The translations under genes and the position numbers were made by a program. A DNA stretch of 52,310 bases from Candidatus Coproplasma excrementigallinarum. Lineage in GTDB: Bacteria; Bacillota; Clostridia; Christensenellales; Borkfalkiaceae. A model generated the notes under the pieces. That model saw only the letters and a list, made by a program, of their open reading frames with translations. It ran no database searches and was not told the DNA's origin. The stretch lies in the NCBI GenBank assembly GCA_018714625.1, contig DVNE01000024.1, positions 1 through 52,310 of the forward strand, read 5' to 3'. Each line of letters begins with the position of its first letter. Positions within the stretch are counted from its first letter, which is position 1. Below are positions 25,167-32,937 of this stretch, piece after piece.

Positions 25167-25547
25167 ATGTATTGCAAAAACTGTGGACACCAACTCGACG
25201 ACAACGCAATTTACTGCCCCGCATGCGGCGTAGCCACCGATAATTTTTATAAAAACAGACCTAACGGCAACACAGCCGGCCCCAATTACGGAGCGAACGG
25301 AGGATATGCTCCCCCTCCCCCCGTAAACCCCGCCGATACTGCGGGCATTGGCTGGTCGGTGCTGTGCTTTTTCTTCCCCGTTGTAGGTTTGATATTATTC
25401 CTTGTATGGCAGGATACCCTCCCCTTGCGCGCAAGAGCTTGCGGAAAGGGCGCACTTATCGGCGTTATAGTTGAAGTAGCATTCGGCCTTCTTACGACAA
25501 TTATTTTCTTGGTCATATTCTTTAGCGTAGGCGTAAGCCTTGTATAG
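25167..25547 (+). CDS. Zinc-ribbon membrane protein, second type (copy 4)
   Basis: A 126-residue protein with the zinc ribbon MYCKNCGHQLDD and CPACG, a Gly/Asn/Pro linker, and two hydrophobic segments around LCFFFPVVGLILFLVW and GALIGVIVEVAFGLL. It shares with copy 3 the DTLPLRARACGKGAL turn. GAGGAG precedes the internal ATG chosen here; an earlier in-frame start adds five residues and would overlap that site. A terminator follows at 25693. Function unknown. Small zinc-ribbon membrane proteins may sense envelope state, but nothing here proves it. Confidence 0.78.
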   Translation: MYCKNCGHQLDDNAIYCPACGVATDNFYKNRPNGNTAGPNYGANGGYAPPPPVNPADTAGIGWSVLCFFFPVVGLILFLVWQDTLPLRARACGKGALIGVIVEVAFGLLTTIIFLVIFFSVGVSLV

Positions 25548-25692
25548 GCTGGAAATGTTTTATGCAGCTTGAACATACAGATATTACTGCAGAGCTAATC
25601 GAAAATTGCATAAACAGTATGCGGAAATATCTGTAAAATCGCCTGACGACACACTTGCAACTTAGCTTTTTTTATATCGGATAAAAGTAAAT

Positions 25693-25737
25693 TCCGCCAT
25701 GCGCAAAAATTTGCGCGCGGCGGACTTATTCTTTTTC
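25693..25737 (+). terminator. Probable terminator of the zinc-ribbon cluster
   Basis: The stem TCCGCC-GCGCAAA with its complement, interrupted by one 2x2 internal loop, is followed by CTTATTCTTTTTC. Confidence 0.6.
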
Positions 25738-25815
25738 AGCACATAAAATAAATTTGAACGCGATATATTTTCTGTACAGGCAAGATTGCACGCTATATAT
25801 CCCTGAAATAATTAT

Positions 25816-25845
25816 GCGGGCGGCACGATACCTCGTGCCGCCCGC
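25816..25845 (-). terminator. GC-rich hairpin downstream of glyA
   Basis: A 13-bp perfect stem (GCGGGCGGCACGA and complement) with a four-base loop lies 40 bases beyond the glyA stop. The following minus-strand bases (ATAATTATTTC) are only moderately T-rich. Confidence 0.5.
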
Positions 25846-25884
25846 AATCTTTATTTATCAAAATATTGATTGCCTGAAATCAGC

Positions 25885-27135
25885 TTACCTTACGCAATCG
25901 GCATACAGAGGGAATGCCGCGCAGAGCTTTGCAACCTCTGCCTTTACCTCTTCGAAGGCGGCCTCCTTCTGCTCTATTATCTTTGTAATAAGGCGTGCAA
26001 CGGTGCGTGCCTCTTCCTCCTTCATTCCGCGCGTCGTCATTGCAGGCGTGCCGATACGGATACCGGATGTTACAAATGGTTTCTGCGTATCGAAAGGTAT
26101 TGCATTCTTGTTTACCGTGATGTGCACTTCGTCGAGCATCTTTTCAAGCTCCTTGCCCGTAATGCCCTTATCTGTGAGGTTGAGCAGGATGAGGTGGTTA
26201 TCGGTGCCGCCTGATACCATCTTTACGCCGAGCTTGGAAAACTCGTCAGCCATAGCAGCCGCATTCTTGATTATCTGAGCCTGATAGGTTTTGAACTCGG
26301 GCGAAAGAGCCTCTTTGAATGCCACGGCCTTTGCCGCTATTATGTGCATGAGAGGGCCGCCCTGTATGCCGGGGAATACCGCCTTATCTATGGCCTTGCC
26401 ATACTGCTCCTTGCACATTATTGCGCCGCCGCGAGGGCCGCGAAGCGTCTTGTGTGTGGTTGTGGTGACGAAGTCGGCATAGGGCACAGGCGAGGGGTGA
26501 AGCCCTGCGGCAACAAGTCCCGCAATGTGTGCAATATCCACCATCATATATGCGCCCACCTTATCGCATATTTCACGAATACGCTTGAAATCTATTACTC
26601 TGGGATATGCGCTCGCACCTGATATAATCATTTTGGGCTTGCACTCGAGGGCAATTTTTTCCATCTCGTCATAGTCTATACGCTCGTCCTCGGGGCTGAC
26701 GCCGTAGGGAACTATGTGGAAATATTTACCCGATATATTTACAGGCGAGCCGTGAGAGAGGTGACCGCCGTGAGCAAGGTTCATGCCCATAACGGTATCG
26801 CCGGGCTGAAGCATGGCAAAGAACACTGCCATATTAGCCTGAGCGCCGCTGTGGGGCTGTACATTGCAGTATTCGCAGCCGAACAGCTCCTTGAGCCTGT
26901 CGCGCGCGAGATTTTCGGCTATGTCCACAAACTGGCAGCCGCCATAATAGCGGTGTGCGGGATAGCCTTCGGCATATTTATTGGTCAGATGGCTGCCTGC
27001 GGCGGCCATTACTGCGGGCGAAACAAAGTTTTCGCTGGCGATAAGCTCTATATTGCCCTGCTGGCGTGAAAGTTCAAGTCTGAGAGCTTCGGCAACTTCT
27101 GGGTCGGTCTGTTCGATTAAAGAAATATCTATCAT
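25885..27135 (-). CDS. glyA: Serine hydroxymethyltransferase
   Basis: PLP enzyme that converts serine and tetrahydrofolate to glycine and methylene-THF, the main one-carbon source. The 416-residue length is standard. Blocks visible: [56 protein letters not shown], and the PLP lysine in [14 protein letters not shown]. The C-terminal domain has [12 protein letters not shown]. It stands alone with its own promoter (27168-27196) and a downstream hairpin. Confidence 0.97.
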   Translation of the reverse strand: MIDISLIEQTDPEVAEALRLELSRQQGNIELIASENFVSPAVMAAAGSHLTNKYAEGYPAHRYYGGCQFVDIAENLARDRLKELFGCEYCNVQPHSGAQANMAVFFAMLQPGDTVMGMNLAHGGHLSHGSPVNISGKYFHIVPYGVSPEDERIDYDEMEKIALECKPKMIISGASAYPRVIDFKRIREICDKVGAYMMVDIAHIAGLVAAGLHPSPVPYADFVTTTTHKTLRGPRGGAIMCKEQYGKAIDKAVFPGIQGGPLMHIIAAKAVAFKEALSPEFKTYQAQIIKNAAAMADEFSKLGVKMVSGGTDNHLILLNLTDKGITGKELEKMLDEVHITVNKNAIPFDTQKPFVTSGIRIGTPAMTTRGMKEEEARTVARLITKIIEQKEAAFEEVKAEVAKLCAAFPLYADCVR

Positions 27136-27167
27136 AGCAATACTCCGTAAATTTATATGTTTGCTTT

Positions 27168-27196
27168 ATTTTATCACATCGTGAAGCATATTACAA
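27168..27196 (-). promoter_or_regulatory. Promoter of glyA
   Basis: On the minus strand TTGTAA (27196-27191) and TAAAAT (27173-27168) are 17 bases apart, 32 bases before the start codon. Confidence 0.6.
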
Positions 27197-27410
27197 CAGA
27201 TTAGAACAATATTTTCCGCACAGTTTGCCCAAGACTGAAAATGCGGACGATTCTTTAAGGAAGGCCGCGCGGGCGATAATGCCATGCTACGCCGCATATC
27301 TGCCATAATATATGAGACAAATATGTAATTTCCCATACCTTCTCAGCCGCCGAAAACATACACTTCGATAAACACTTGAAGCCGCGCACTGTGCAAAACT
27401 TTTTTTATAC

Positions 27411-27452
27411 AAAAAGCCGCGGCGCGCAAAAAATTTTGCGCGCCGCGGCTTT
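27411..27452 (-). terminator. Terminator of trxA
   Basis: A 19-bp perfect inverted repeat (arms 27413-27431 and 27434-27452, core GCCGCGGCGCGC) runs into a T-rich stretch on the minus strand. It is among the longest perfect stems in the window. Confidence 0.8.
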
Positions 27453-27558
27453 AACTTAAAAAATCAACTCATTTAAAAGTTAATCTTCAGTCAAAAAATT
27501 CAGATTGCCAGCTGAATACCTTCCAAAAACAAGGTCATTCGCTTACAAAAGCGACCGA

Positions 27559-27870
27559 TTAAAGGTTTTCGTCAAGGAACTGCTTAACTTCGCCCTTGGG
27601 CATAAAGCCTATCGACTTTGCAGCCATATCGCCGCCCTTGAATACTGCCACGAAGGGAATGCTCATAATGCCGTATTTTGCAGCGAGCGAAGGTGCTTCG
27701 TCCACGTCTACCTTAACAAATTCGGCCTTGTCGGCGTAGTCTGCGGAGACCTCCTCAAGTACGGGTGCAAGCATTTTGCAGGGGCCGCACCAGGTCGCAA
27801 AGAAGTCGCACACAACGGGTTTTGTGCCGGAGATGAGTTCGTTGAACTGCTGTTCGCTTATCTTTTTCAT
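27559..27870 (-). CDS. trxA: Thioredoxin
   Basis: General cytoplasmic disulfide reductase. The 103 residues contain the active-site WCGPC (27-31) in CDFFATWCGPCKML, the buried aspartate in FVKVDVDEAP, the cis-proline block SIPFVAVFKGG and the final helix. GGACGG precedes the ATG. It is a single-gene unit ended by a strong hairpin. A thioredoxin reductase is not in the window. Confidence 0.95.
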   Translation of the reverse strand: MKKISEQQFNELISGTKPVVCDFFATWCGPCKMLAPVLEEVSADYADKAEFVKVDVDEAPSLAAKYGIMSIPFVAVFKGGDMAAKSIGFMPKGEVKQFLDENL

Positions 27871-27967
27871 AATTTTTTCCGTCCTGTTTTATCTTTTAAT
27901 TACTTATAAAATTATTTTGCGCAATTAAAACATAATTGCGGTGATTTTTTTATAAATTCTTAAAAGA

Positions 27968-27992
27968 GTGGCATATATGCCGCAACTAACGC
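27968..27992 (+). repeat. Dispersed motif copy between trxA and hisS
   Basis: TGGCATATATGCCGCAACTAACGC: the best copy of a short dispersed motif with an imperfect palindrome (GGCAtATATGCC) followed by GCAA-nn-AACGC. It lies in the gap beyond hisS. Confidence 0.55.
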
Positions 27993-28020
27993 TAAAATTT
28001 ATGGACTTTTTTGCAAAAAT

Positions 28021-29280
28021 TTACTTGTTCAGGTTAAGGAAAAACTGCGCAATATCGGCAAAAGCCACTTCAGAAACATTGCCGTCCGCCATGCGCTTTG
28101 CCTTGCAAACTCCGCCGGCAAGCTCGTCCTGCCCTATCGTAACCACATACTTCGCCTTTATCTTGTCGGCATACTTGAACTGCGCCTTTACAGACCTGTC
28201 CATATGGTCGCACTCGGCAGATACGCCCGCAGTCCTGAGCTCGCAGGTGAGCGTAAAGGCCTTGAGGCGCGTTTCCTCGTCCATGCCTACAAAGAATACA
28301 TCGGGGCCGACGTCTTCGGGGAACTTTGCGCCAGTATTCTCCATTAAAAGGAGCAATCTTTCTATGCCGACGGCAAAGCCTACCGCAGGAGTGGGGTTGC
28401 CGCCAAGCTCCTCGATAAGTCCGTCGTATCGGCCGCCGCCGCACACCGTGCCCTGCGCGCCTATGCTTTCGGATACAAACTCGAATACGGTGCGCGTATA
28501 GTAGTCAAGCCCGCGCACTATGCCGGGGTCTACGGTAAATTCCAGGCCGCCCGCCGTAAGGTACTTCTGCACGTTATCGAAGTGCTCCTTGCAGTCCTCA
28601 CACAAAAAGTCGGTTATTGCGGGAGCGCCGCGCGTTATTGCCTTGCACTTTTCCTCCTTGCAGTCGAGCATACGCAGAGGATTTTTATCGAAACGCTCTC
28701 GGCAGGCGGGGCACATCTCGTCGAGGTGGGGCAAAAAGTAAGCCTTGAGCTGTGCGTTGTAGTGCGCACGGCAGGTTTTGCAGCCTATGGAATTTATGTT
28801 GAGCTTTACCGAATTTATGCCAAGCTTTTTAAGGAATGAAGATGCAGCAAAAATGACCTCAGCGTCGGCATCGGCGCCCGCTGCGCCGTACACCTCCACG
28901 CCGAACTGGTGGAATTCGCGCAGTCTGCCCGCCTGGGGTCTTTCGTAACGGAAGGCAGGGATTATGTAGTACATCTTTGCGGGCAGGGGCATTGACGCCA
29001 TGCCGTTTTCTATAAACGAGCGTGCAACGCCCGCCGTGCCCTCGGGCTTGAGCGTTATTGAGCGGTCTCCCTTATCCTTGAATGTATACATCTCTTTGTT
29101 GACAATGTCGGTGGTATCGCCCACGCCGCGCAAAAAGAGCTCGGTATGCTCGAATACGGGCGTGCGTATCTCCTTGATATTAAATTCCCTGGCCGTCTCA
29201 CGGGCGACATTCTCTACATACTGCCATTTATATGCGTCCTGGGGAAGGACGTCCTTTGTACCCTTGGGTGCACTCAGCAT
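28021..29280 (-). CDS. hisS: Histidyl-tRNA synthetase
   Basis: Class II synthetase charging tRNA-His. The 419 residues begin with the catalytic domain (PKGTKDVLPQD, then LKPEGTAGVARSF). Motif 2 is FRYERPQAGRLREFHQFG and the histidine-specific block is GGRYDGLIEELGG. Motif 3 is VGFAVGIERLLLL, followed by a C-terminal anticodon-binding domain. GAGGAGG precedes the ATG. A small CAGGCA/TGCCTG hairpin lies in the leader; no T-box signature was found upstream, so regulation is not evident. Confidence 0.97.
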   Translation of the reverse strand: MLSAPKGTKDVLPQDAYKWQYVENVARETAREFNIKEIRTPVFEHTELFLRGVGDTTDIVNKEMYTFKDKGDRSITLKPEGTAGVARSFIENGMASMPLPAKMYYIIPAFRYERPQAGRLREFHQFGVEVYGAAGADADAEVIFAASSFLKKLGINSVKLNINSIGCKTCRAHYNAQLKAYFLPHLDEMCPACRERFDKNPLRMLDCKEEKCKAITRGAPAITDFLCEDCKEHFDNVQKYLTAGGLEFTVDPGIVRGLDYYTRTVFEFVSESIGAQGTVCGGGRYDGLIEELGGNPTPAVGFAVGIERLLLLMENTGAKFPEDVGPDVFFVGMDEETRLKAFTLTCELRTAGVSAECDHMDRSVKAQFKYADKIKAKYVVTIGQDELAGGVCKAKRMADGNVSEVAFADIAQFFLNLNK

Positions 29281-29399
29281 AAAACCTCCTCACAAATAAG
29301 CCTCAGGCATTTCCTGCCTGCAAAATTTGCCGTTTATAATTTTTTCTTATCTTGAATATATTTTTTTAATTTTAAGCCGCAAAAACCTGAATGACGAAG

Positions 29400-30716
29400 T
29401 TATAGTACGTACTTCTTTAAGTCGCGGTTGCGGATTATCTTGTCGAGGTGTTCGTCGACGTACTTGCCGTTGATTTCAACGGGGATGACGGGATAGTCGC
29501 CGCCGCCCGCATTGAACGATATATCTTCGAGCAGGTATTCCATTACGGTGTGAAGCCGCCTTGCACCTATATCTTCAGATGTGGCGTTTATATCCTCGGC
29601 AATCTCCGCAATGCGCTCTATGGCGTCGGGCGTGAACTTCAGGTCGATGTTGTCGACGGCAAGCAGAACGGAATACTGCCTTGTTATTGCATTTTTAGGC
29701 TGTGTGAGTATGTCCACAAAGTCCTTTTTGGTGAGCGAAGAGAGCTCTACCTGAATGGGGAACCTGCCCTGAAGTTCGGGTATGAGGTCCTCCACCCGCG
29801 AGACGTGGAATGCGCCCGCGGCTATGAACAGGATATAGTCCGTCTTTACGGGGCCGTACTTTGTCATTACCGTGCAGCCTTCGACTATGGGGAGAATGTC
29901 CCTCTGCACGCCCTCGCGCGAGACGTCTGCACCCGAAGTGTTGCCCTTGCCTGCAATCTTATCTATTTCGTCTATGAAGATTATGCCGTCGTTTTCGGCG
30001 CGCTTTATGGCCTCGGCGGTTACGGCATCGTTATCTATGAGCTTATCGGCCTCCTCCGCCATAATGAGGTTAACCGCCTCCTTTACAGTGAGCTTGCGGT
30101 GCTTGCGCTTGCCGGGAAGTCCCATTCCGCCGAAGATAGAACCGAGGTCTATCGGAGTACCGCCTGCGGCAGACAGCTCCAGGGGCTTGGGCTGGTCGGC
30201 GACGTCTATCTCTATGACGGCGTGGTCGTACTTGCCCTCGTGAATGGCGTCCACAAAGTTTTGCTCGAACACCTCTTTGGAGAGCTCTCCCCTGTCCGCC
30301 TTGTTGTTTTCGGCGAGCACCTTTGCCACTCTGCGCTCTGCCGTGGCACGGGCACGGTATTCAACTTCAGCCGTCTTTTCCTCGCGCACGAGGCGGATAG
30401 CACACTCGGCAAGGTCGCGCACCATGGACTCGACATCCCTGCCCACATAGCCGACTTCGGTATATTTTGTGGCCTCAACCTTTAGAAAGGGAGCTTTTAC
30501 GAGCTTGGCAAGTCTTCTTGCAATCTCCGTTTTGCCCACACCAGTGGGGCCCTTCATTATAATATTTTTGGGGGTTATTTCTTCCATAAGTTCGGGAGAG
30601 AGGCGGCTGCGCCTGTAACGGTTGCGCAGTGCGATAGCCACGGCTTTTTTGGCCTCCTCCTGCCCGATTATATATTTATTGAGTTCATTGACAATTTGTT
30701 TAGGCGATAAATCCAT
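29400..30716 (-). CDS. hslU: ATP-dependent protease ATPase subunit HslU (ClpY)
   Basis: AAA+ unfoldase that feeds substrates to HslV. The 438 residues show the N-domain MDLSPKQIVNELNKYIIGQ, Walker A MKGPTGVGKTEIARRLA, the pore loop KYTEVGYVGRDVESM, the intermediate domain (about residues 105-235) and Walker B GIIFIDEIDKIA. The C-terminus RDLKKYVL is the tail that docks into HslV. A start six codons upstream is open but AGAGG fits ATG 30716. It is separated from hslV by about 377 bases holding repeats, unusual because these genes are normally adjacent. Confidence 0.96.
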   Translation of the reverse strand: MDLSPKQIVNELNKYIIGQEEAKKAVAIALRNRYRRSRLSPELMEEITPKNIIMKGPTGVGKTEIARRLAKLVKAPFLKVEATKYTEVGYVGRDVESMVRDLAECAIRLVREEKTAEVEYRARATAERRVAKVLAENNKADRGELSKEVFEQNFVDAIHEGKYDHAVIEIDVADQPKPLELSAAGGTPIDLGSIFGGMGLPGKRKHRKLTVKEAVNLIMAEEADKLIDNDAVTAEAIKRAENDGIIFIDEIDKIAGKGNTSGADVSREGVQRDILPIVEGCTVMTKYGPVKTDYILFIAAGAFHVSRVEDLIPELQGRFPIQVELSSLTKKDFVDILTQPKNAITRQYSVLLAVDNIDLKFTPDAIERIAEIAEDINATSEDIGARRLHTVMEYLLEDISFNAGGGDYPVIPVEINGKYVDEHLDKIIRNRDLKKYVL

Positions 30717-30728
30717 ATTAAACCTCTT

Positions 30729-30767
30729 TATCAAAAGCCGTTATTTGTTATCAAAAGCCGTTATTTG
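30729..30767. repeat. 20-bp tandem duplication upstream of hslU
   Basis: TATCAAAAGCCGTTATTTGT is present at 30729-30748 and again, to its 19th base, at 30749-30767. It ends 13 bases from the hslU start and looks like a recent replication slip. Confidence 0.75.
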
Positions 30768-30870
30768 CGGCATATATGCGGGTCAATTTAATTTTTACAC
30801 AATGTTTTCCGCCGCCTAGTAGTGCGCGCGGACATAATTGCACCTGCCTTGCAAACTAAAAATAAAGTAA

Positions 30871-30954
30871 GCGGAGAGAGCAAGGAGCGCAAGGAAAACC
30901 CGAGGGAGCTTACTAAAGCGTAAGTGACCGAGCGCAGACCGCACGACGACAAAG
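30871..30954. repeat. Palindromic repeat element, copy 1
   Basis: This 84-base element is nearly identical to 30988-31070. The shared core GGAAAACCCGAGGGAGCTTACTnAAGCGTAAGTGACCGAG folds into a CTTAC/GTAAG hairpin. Copy 1 lacks the GGGTT that would complete the outer stem. Confidence 0.7.
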
Positions 30955-30987
30955 TATTACGATATACACACTTAAAAATTCATAGAA

Positions 30988-31070
30988 GCGAGCAGAGCAA
31001 GGAGCGCGAGGAAAACCCGAGGGAGCTTACTGAAGCGTAAGTGACCGAGGGTTGCCGCAGCGCGACAAAG
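30988..31070. repeat. Palindromic repeat element, copy 2
   Basis: Copy of the element at 30871-30954, offset by 117 bases. About 55 bases in the centre differ at only two positions. Here the outer arms AACCC and GGGTT are both present around the CTTAC/GTAAG hairpin. It ends 24 bases from the hslV stop. Confidence 0.7.
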
Positions 31071-31093
31071 CTATGCGAAGCTTATATGGATTT

Positions 31094-31633
31094 TTAAACG
31101 ACCTCGCACTTTATATTATCATTAGTAAATACACAAATCTCGCTTGCAATCTTGAGCGCCTTGGTTGCTATTTCCTCGGCGGAGTAGTCTGTATTCTGAA
31201 TGAGAGCACGCGCAGCTGCAAGGGCATAGTTGCCGCCGCTGCCTATTGCGCATACACCGCCATCGGGCTCTATCACCTCACCCGTGCCGGAAACTATGAG
31301 CATAGTGTCCTTATCGGCAACAATCATCAGAGCCTCGAGCTTGCGCACCATCTTATCCGAACGCCACAGCTCGGCAAGTTCCACGGCAGAACGCATAAGG
31401 TTGCCCGAAAATTTGTTAAGCATGCCCTCGAACTTTTCGCTGAGCGAAAAGGCATCGGATACTGAGCCGGCAAAGCCGAGCACCACCTTTCCGCCGTAAA
31501 TCCTGCGCACCTTTGTGGCGCTGTTTTTAAATATAACGCTTTCACCCATCGTCACCTGGCCGTCGCCCGCGATGGCGGTAACGCCGTCCTTTTTTACGGC
31601 GCATATGGTTGTAGCGTGAAATTCTACTGACAT
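31094..31633 (-). CDS. hslV: ATP-dependent protease peptidase subunit HslV (ClpQ/CodW type)
   Basis: Proteasome-like peptidase forming a double hexamer with HslU. The 179 residues start [17 protein letters not shown], resembling the Bacillus ClpQ type in which residues precede the conserved TT; the nucleophile may therefore be the N-terminal serine rather than the threonine. [27 protein letters not shown] and the [14 protein letters not shown] block follow. Its start overlaps the trmFO stop by 10 bases, so the two are co-translated. A repeat-filled gap of 377 bases separates it from hslU. Confidence 0.95.
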   Translation of the reverse strand: MSVEFHATTICAVKKDGVTAIAGDGQVTMGESVIFKNSATKVRRIYGGKVVLGFAGSVSDAFSLSEKFEGMLNKFSGNLMRSAVELAELWRSDKMVRKLEALMIVADKDTMLIVSGTGEVIEPDGGVCAIGSGGNYALAAARALIQNTDYSAEEIATKALKIASEICVFTNDNIKCEVV

Positions 31634-32937
31634 AATAATTCTTTATACTCCCGTATATTTTTTAAGGCCCTTTCAGAGAGATATCTGTACCTCTCCTTTT
31701 TATCGCGTATGCCCGTTGCGGCCGCGCCTAAAAGGCCATAATTTGCATTCATCGGCTGAAAATCGGAATTGGGTGTGGATACATAGCGCGAAAGCTCGCC
31801 GCAGACGGTGTATTCGGGCGGCAACGCAACCTCTTTTCCGCGCAACCTGCGCGAAAGGTGTACCGCCGCGAGAATTCCGCTCATGGCAGACTCGACATAC
31901 CCCTCTACGCCCGTTATCTGCCCCGCAAAATATACTCCGCCGCTGCCTCTCAATGAAAAATCAGCGTCGAGGCACTGCGGTGAATTTATGAATGTGTTGC
32001 GGTGCATTACGCCGTAGCGCAGAAATTCAGCATTTTTAAGGGCGGGCACCAGCGAGAAAACCCTCTTCTGCTCGCCGAATTTAAGATTTGTCTGGCAGCC
32101 GACAAGGTTGTAGGCGCTGCCCTGTATGTTCTCCTTGCGGAGCTGAAGTACGGCATAGTAGCGCCTGCCCTGCTCGTCCCACAGTCCCACGGGCTTGAAA
32201 GGGCCGAACCTTAAAGTATCTTCGCCGCGCGCCGCCATGACCTCGAGCGGCATACAGCCTTCGAATATCTCGCTCTTTTCAAACGAGTGCAGATCCGCAC
32301 GCTCGGCAGAGGTGAGAGCGGCATAAAACGCCTTGTACTCCTCCTTTTCCATGGGGCAGTTGAGGTAGTCGTCACCGCCCTTGCCGTACCTGCCGCCCGC
32401 AAATGCGCGGGTGCGGTCTATGCTGTCAGCCGAAACTATGGGTGCGGAGGCGTCGTAAAAGTGCAGCCCTCCGCCCGTGCGTGCAGCTATATCGTCTGCG
32501 AGAGCGCCCGTGGTGAGCGGACCCGTGGCAACTATGCAGGGTGCGGACGGAACGGCGGAAACTTCGCCGCAGACCACCTTTATATTTTTATGAGATTTGA
32601 TTTTTTGAGTGATGTAGTCGGAAAATTTATCCCTGTCCACGGCGAGCGCGCCGCCTGCAGGCACAGCCGACAGAGCTGCCGCCTCCATGGTGAGCGAACC
32701 TAAAATACGCATCTCCTCTTTGAGAAGACCGCAGGCGTTGCCATAGACATCGTTGCTCTTTAAAGAGTTGGAGCAGACAAGCTCGGCAAATCCCGTACTG
32801 CTGTGTGCGGGTGTAAACTTTTGGGGCTTTATATCCGAAAGCTCGACCTCAAAGCCCTCTTCCGCCAGTCTGTAAGCGGCCTCGCAGCCGGCAAGCCCGG
32901 CGCCTACCACCTTTACCGCGTCATGCCTGAGGGACAT
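31624..32937 (-). CDS. trmFO: tRNA (m5U54) methyltransferase TrmFO
   Basis: Folate- and FAD-dependent enzyme making m5U at position 54 of the T loop. The 437 residues have the FAD-binding [39 protein letters not shown] with the catalytic cysteine, and [20 protein letters not shown] near the C-terminus. It overlaps topA by 17 bases and hslV by 10 bases. GAGG inside the topA end is its ribosome site. The topA-trmFO-hslV-hslU order is a classic Bacillota arrangement. Confidence 0.96.
   Translation of the reverse strand: MSLRHDAVKVVGAGLAGCEAAYRLAEEGFEVELSDIKPQKFTPAHSSTGFAELVCSNSLKSNDVYGNACGLLKEEMRILGSLTMEAAALSAVPAGGALAVDRDKFSDYITQKIKSHKNIKVVCGEVSAVPSAPCIVATGPLTTGALADDIAARTGGGLHFYDASAPIVSADSIDRTRAFAGGRYGKGGDDYLNCPMEKEEYKAFYAALTSAERADLHSFEKSEIFEGCMPLEVMAARGEDTLRFGPFKPVGLWDEQGRRYYAVLQLRKENIQGSAYNLVGCQTNLKFGEQKRVFSLVPALKNAEFLRYGVMHRNTFINSPQCLDADFSLRGSGGVYFAGQITGVEGYVESAMSGILAAVHLSRRLRGKEVALPPEYTVCGELSRYVSTPNSDFQPMNANYGLLGAAATGIRDKKERYRYLSERALKNIREYKELLCQ

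Larger units (their letters stand above)
25548..25884. other. Intergenic region between convergent zinc-ribbon gene 4 and glyA
   Basis: Holds two hairpins (25693-25724 and 25816-25845) that probably end transcription from each side. No gene was seen. Confidence 0.6.
27136..27558. other. 423-base intergenic region, glyA promoter and trxA terminator
   Basis: The left side carries the glyA promoter, the right side the trxA terminator. The middle (about 27200-27400) shows only short GC-rich segments and a TATCTGCCATAATATATG stretch related loosely to the dispersed motif. No gene was seen. Confidence 0.55.

Noticed and set aside
29281-29399. T-box leader upstream of hisS
   Set aside because: I looked for the conserved TGGNACCGCG block and a terminator in the leader and found neither.
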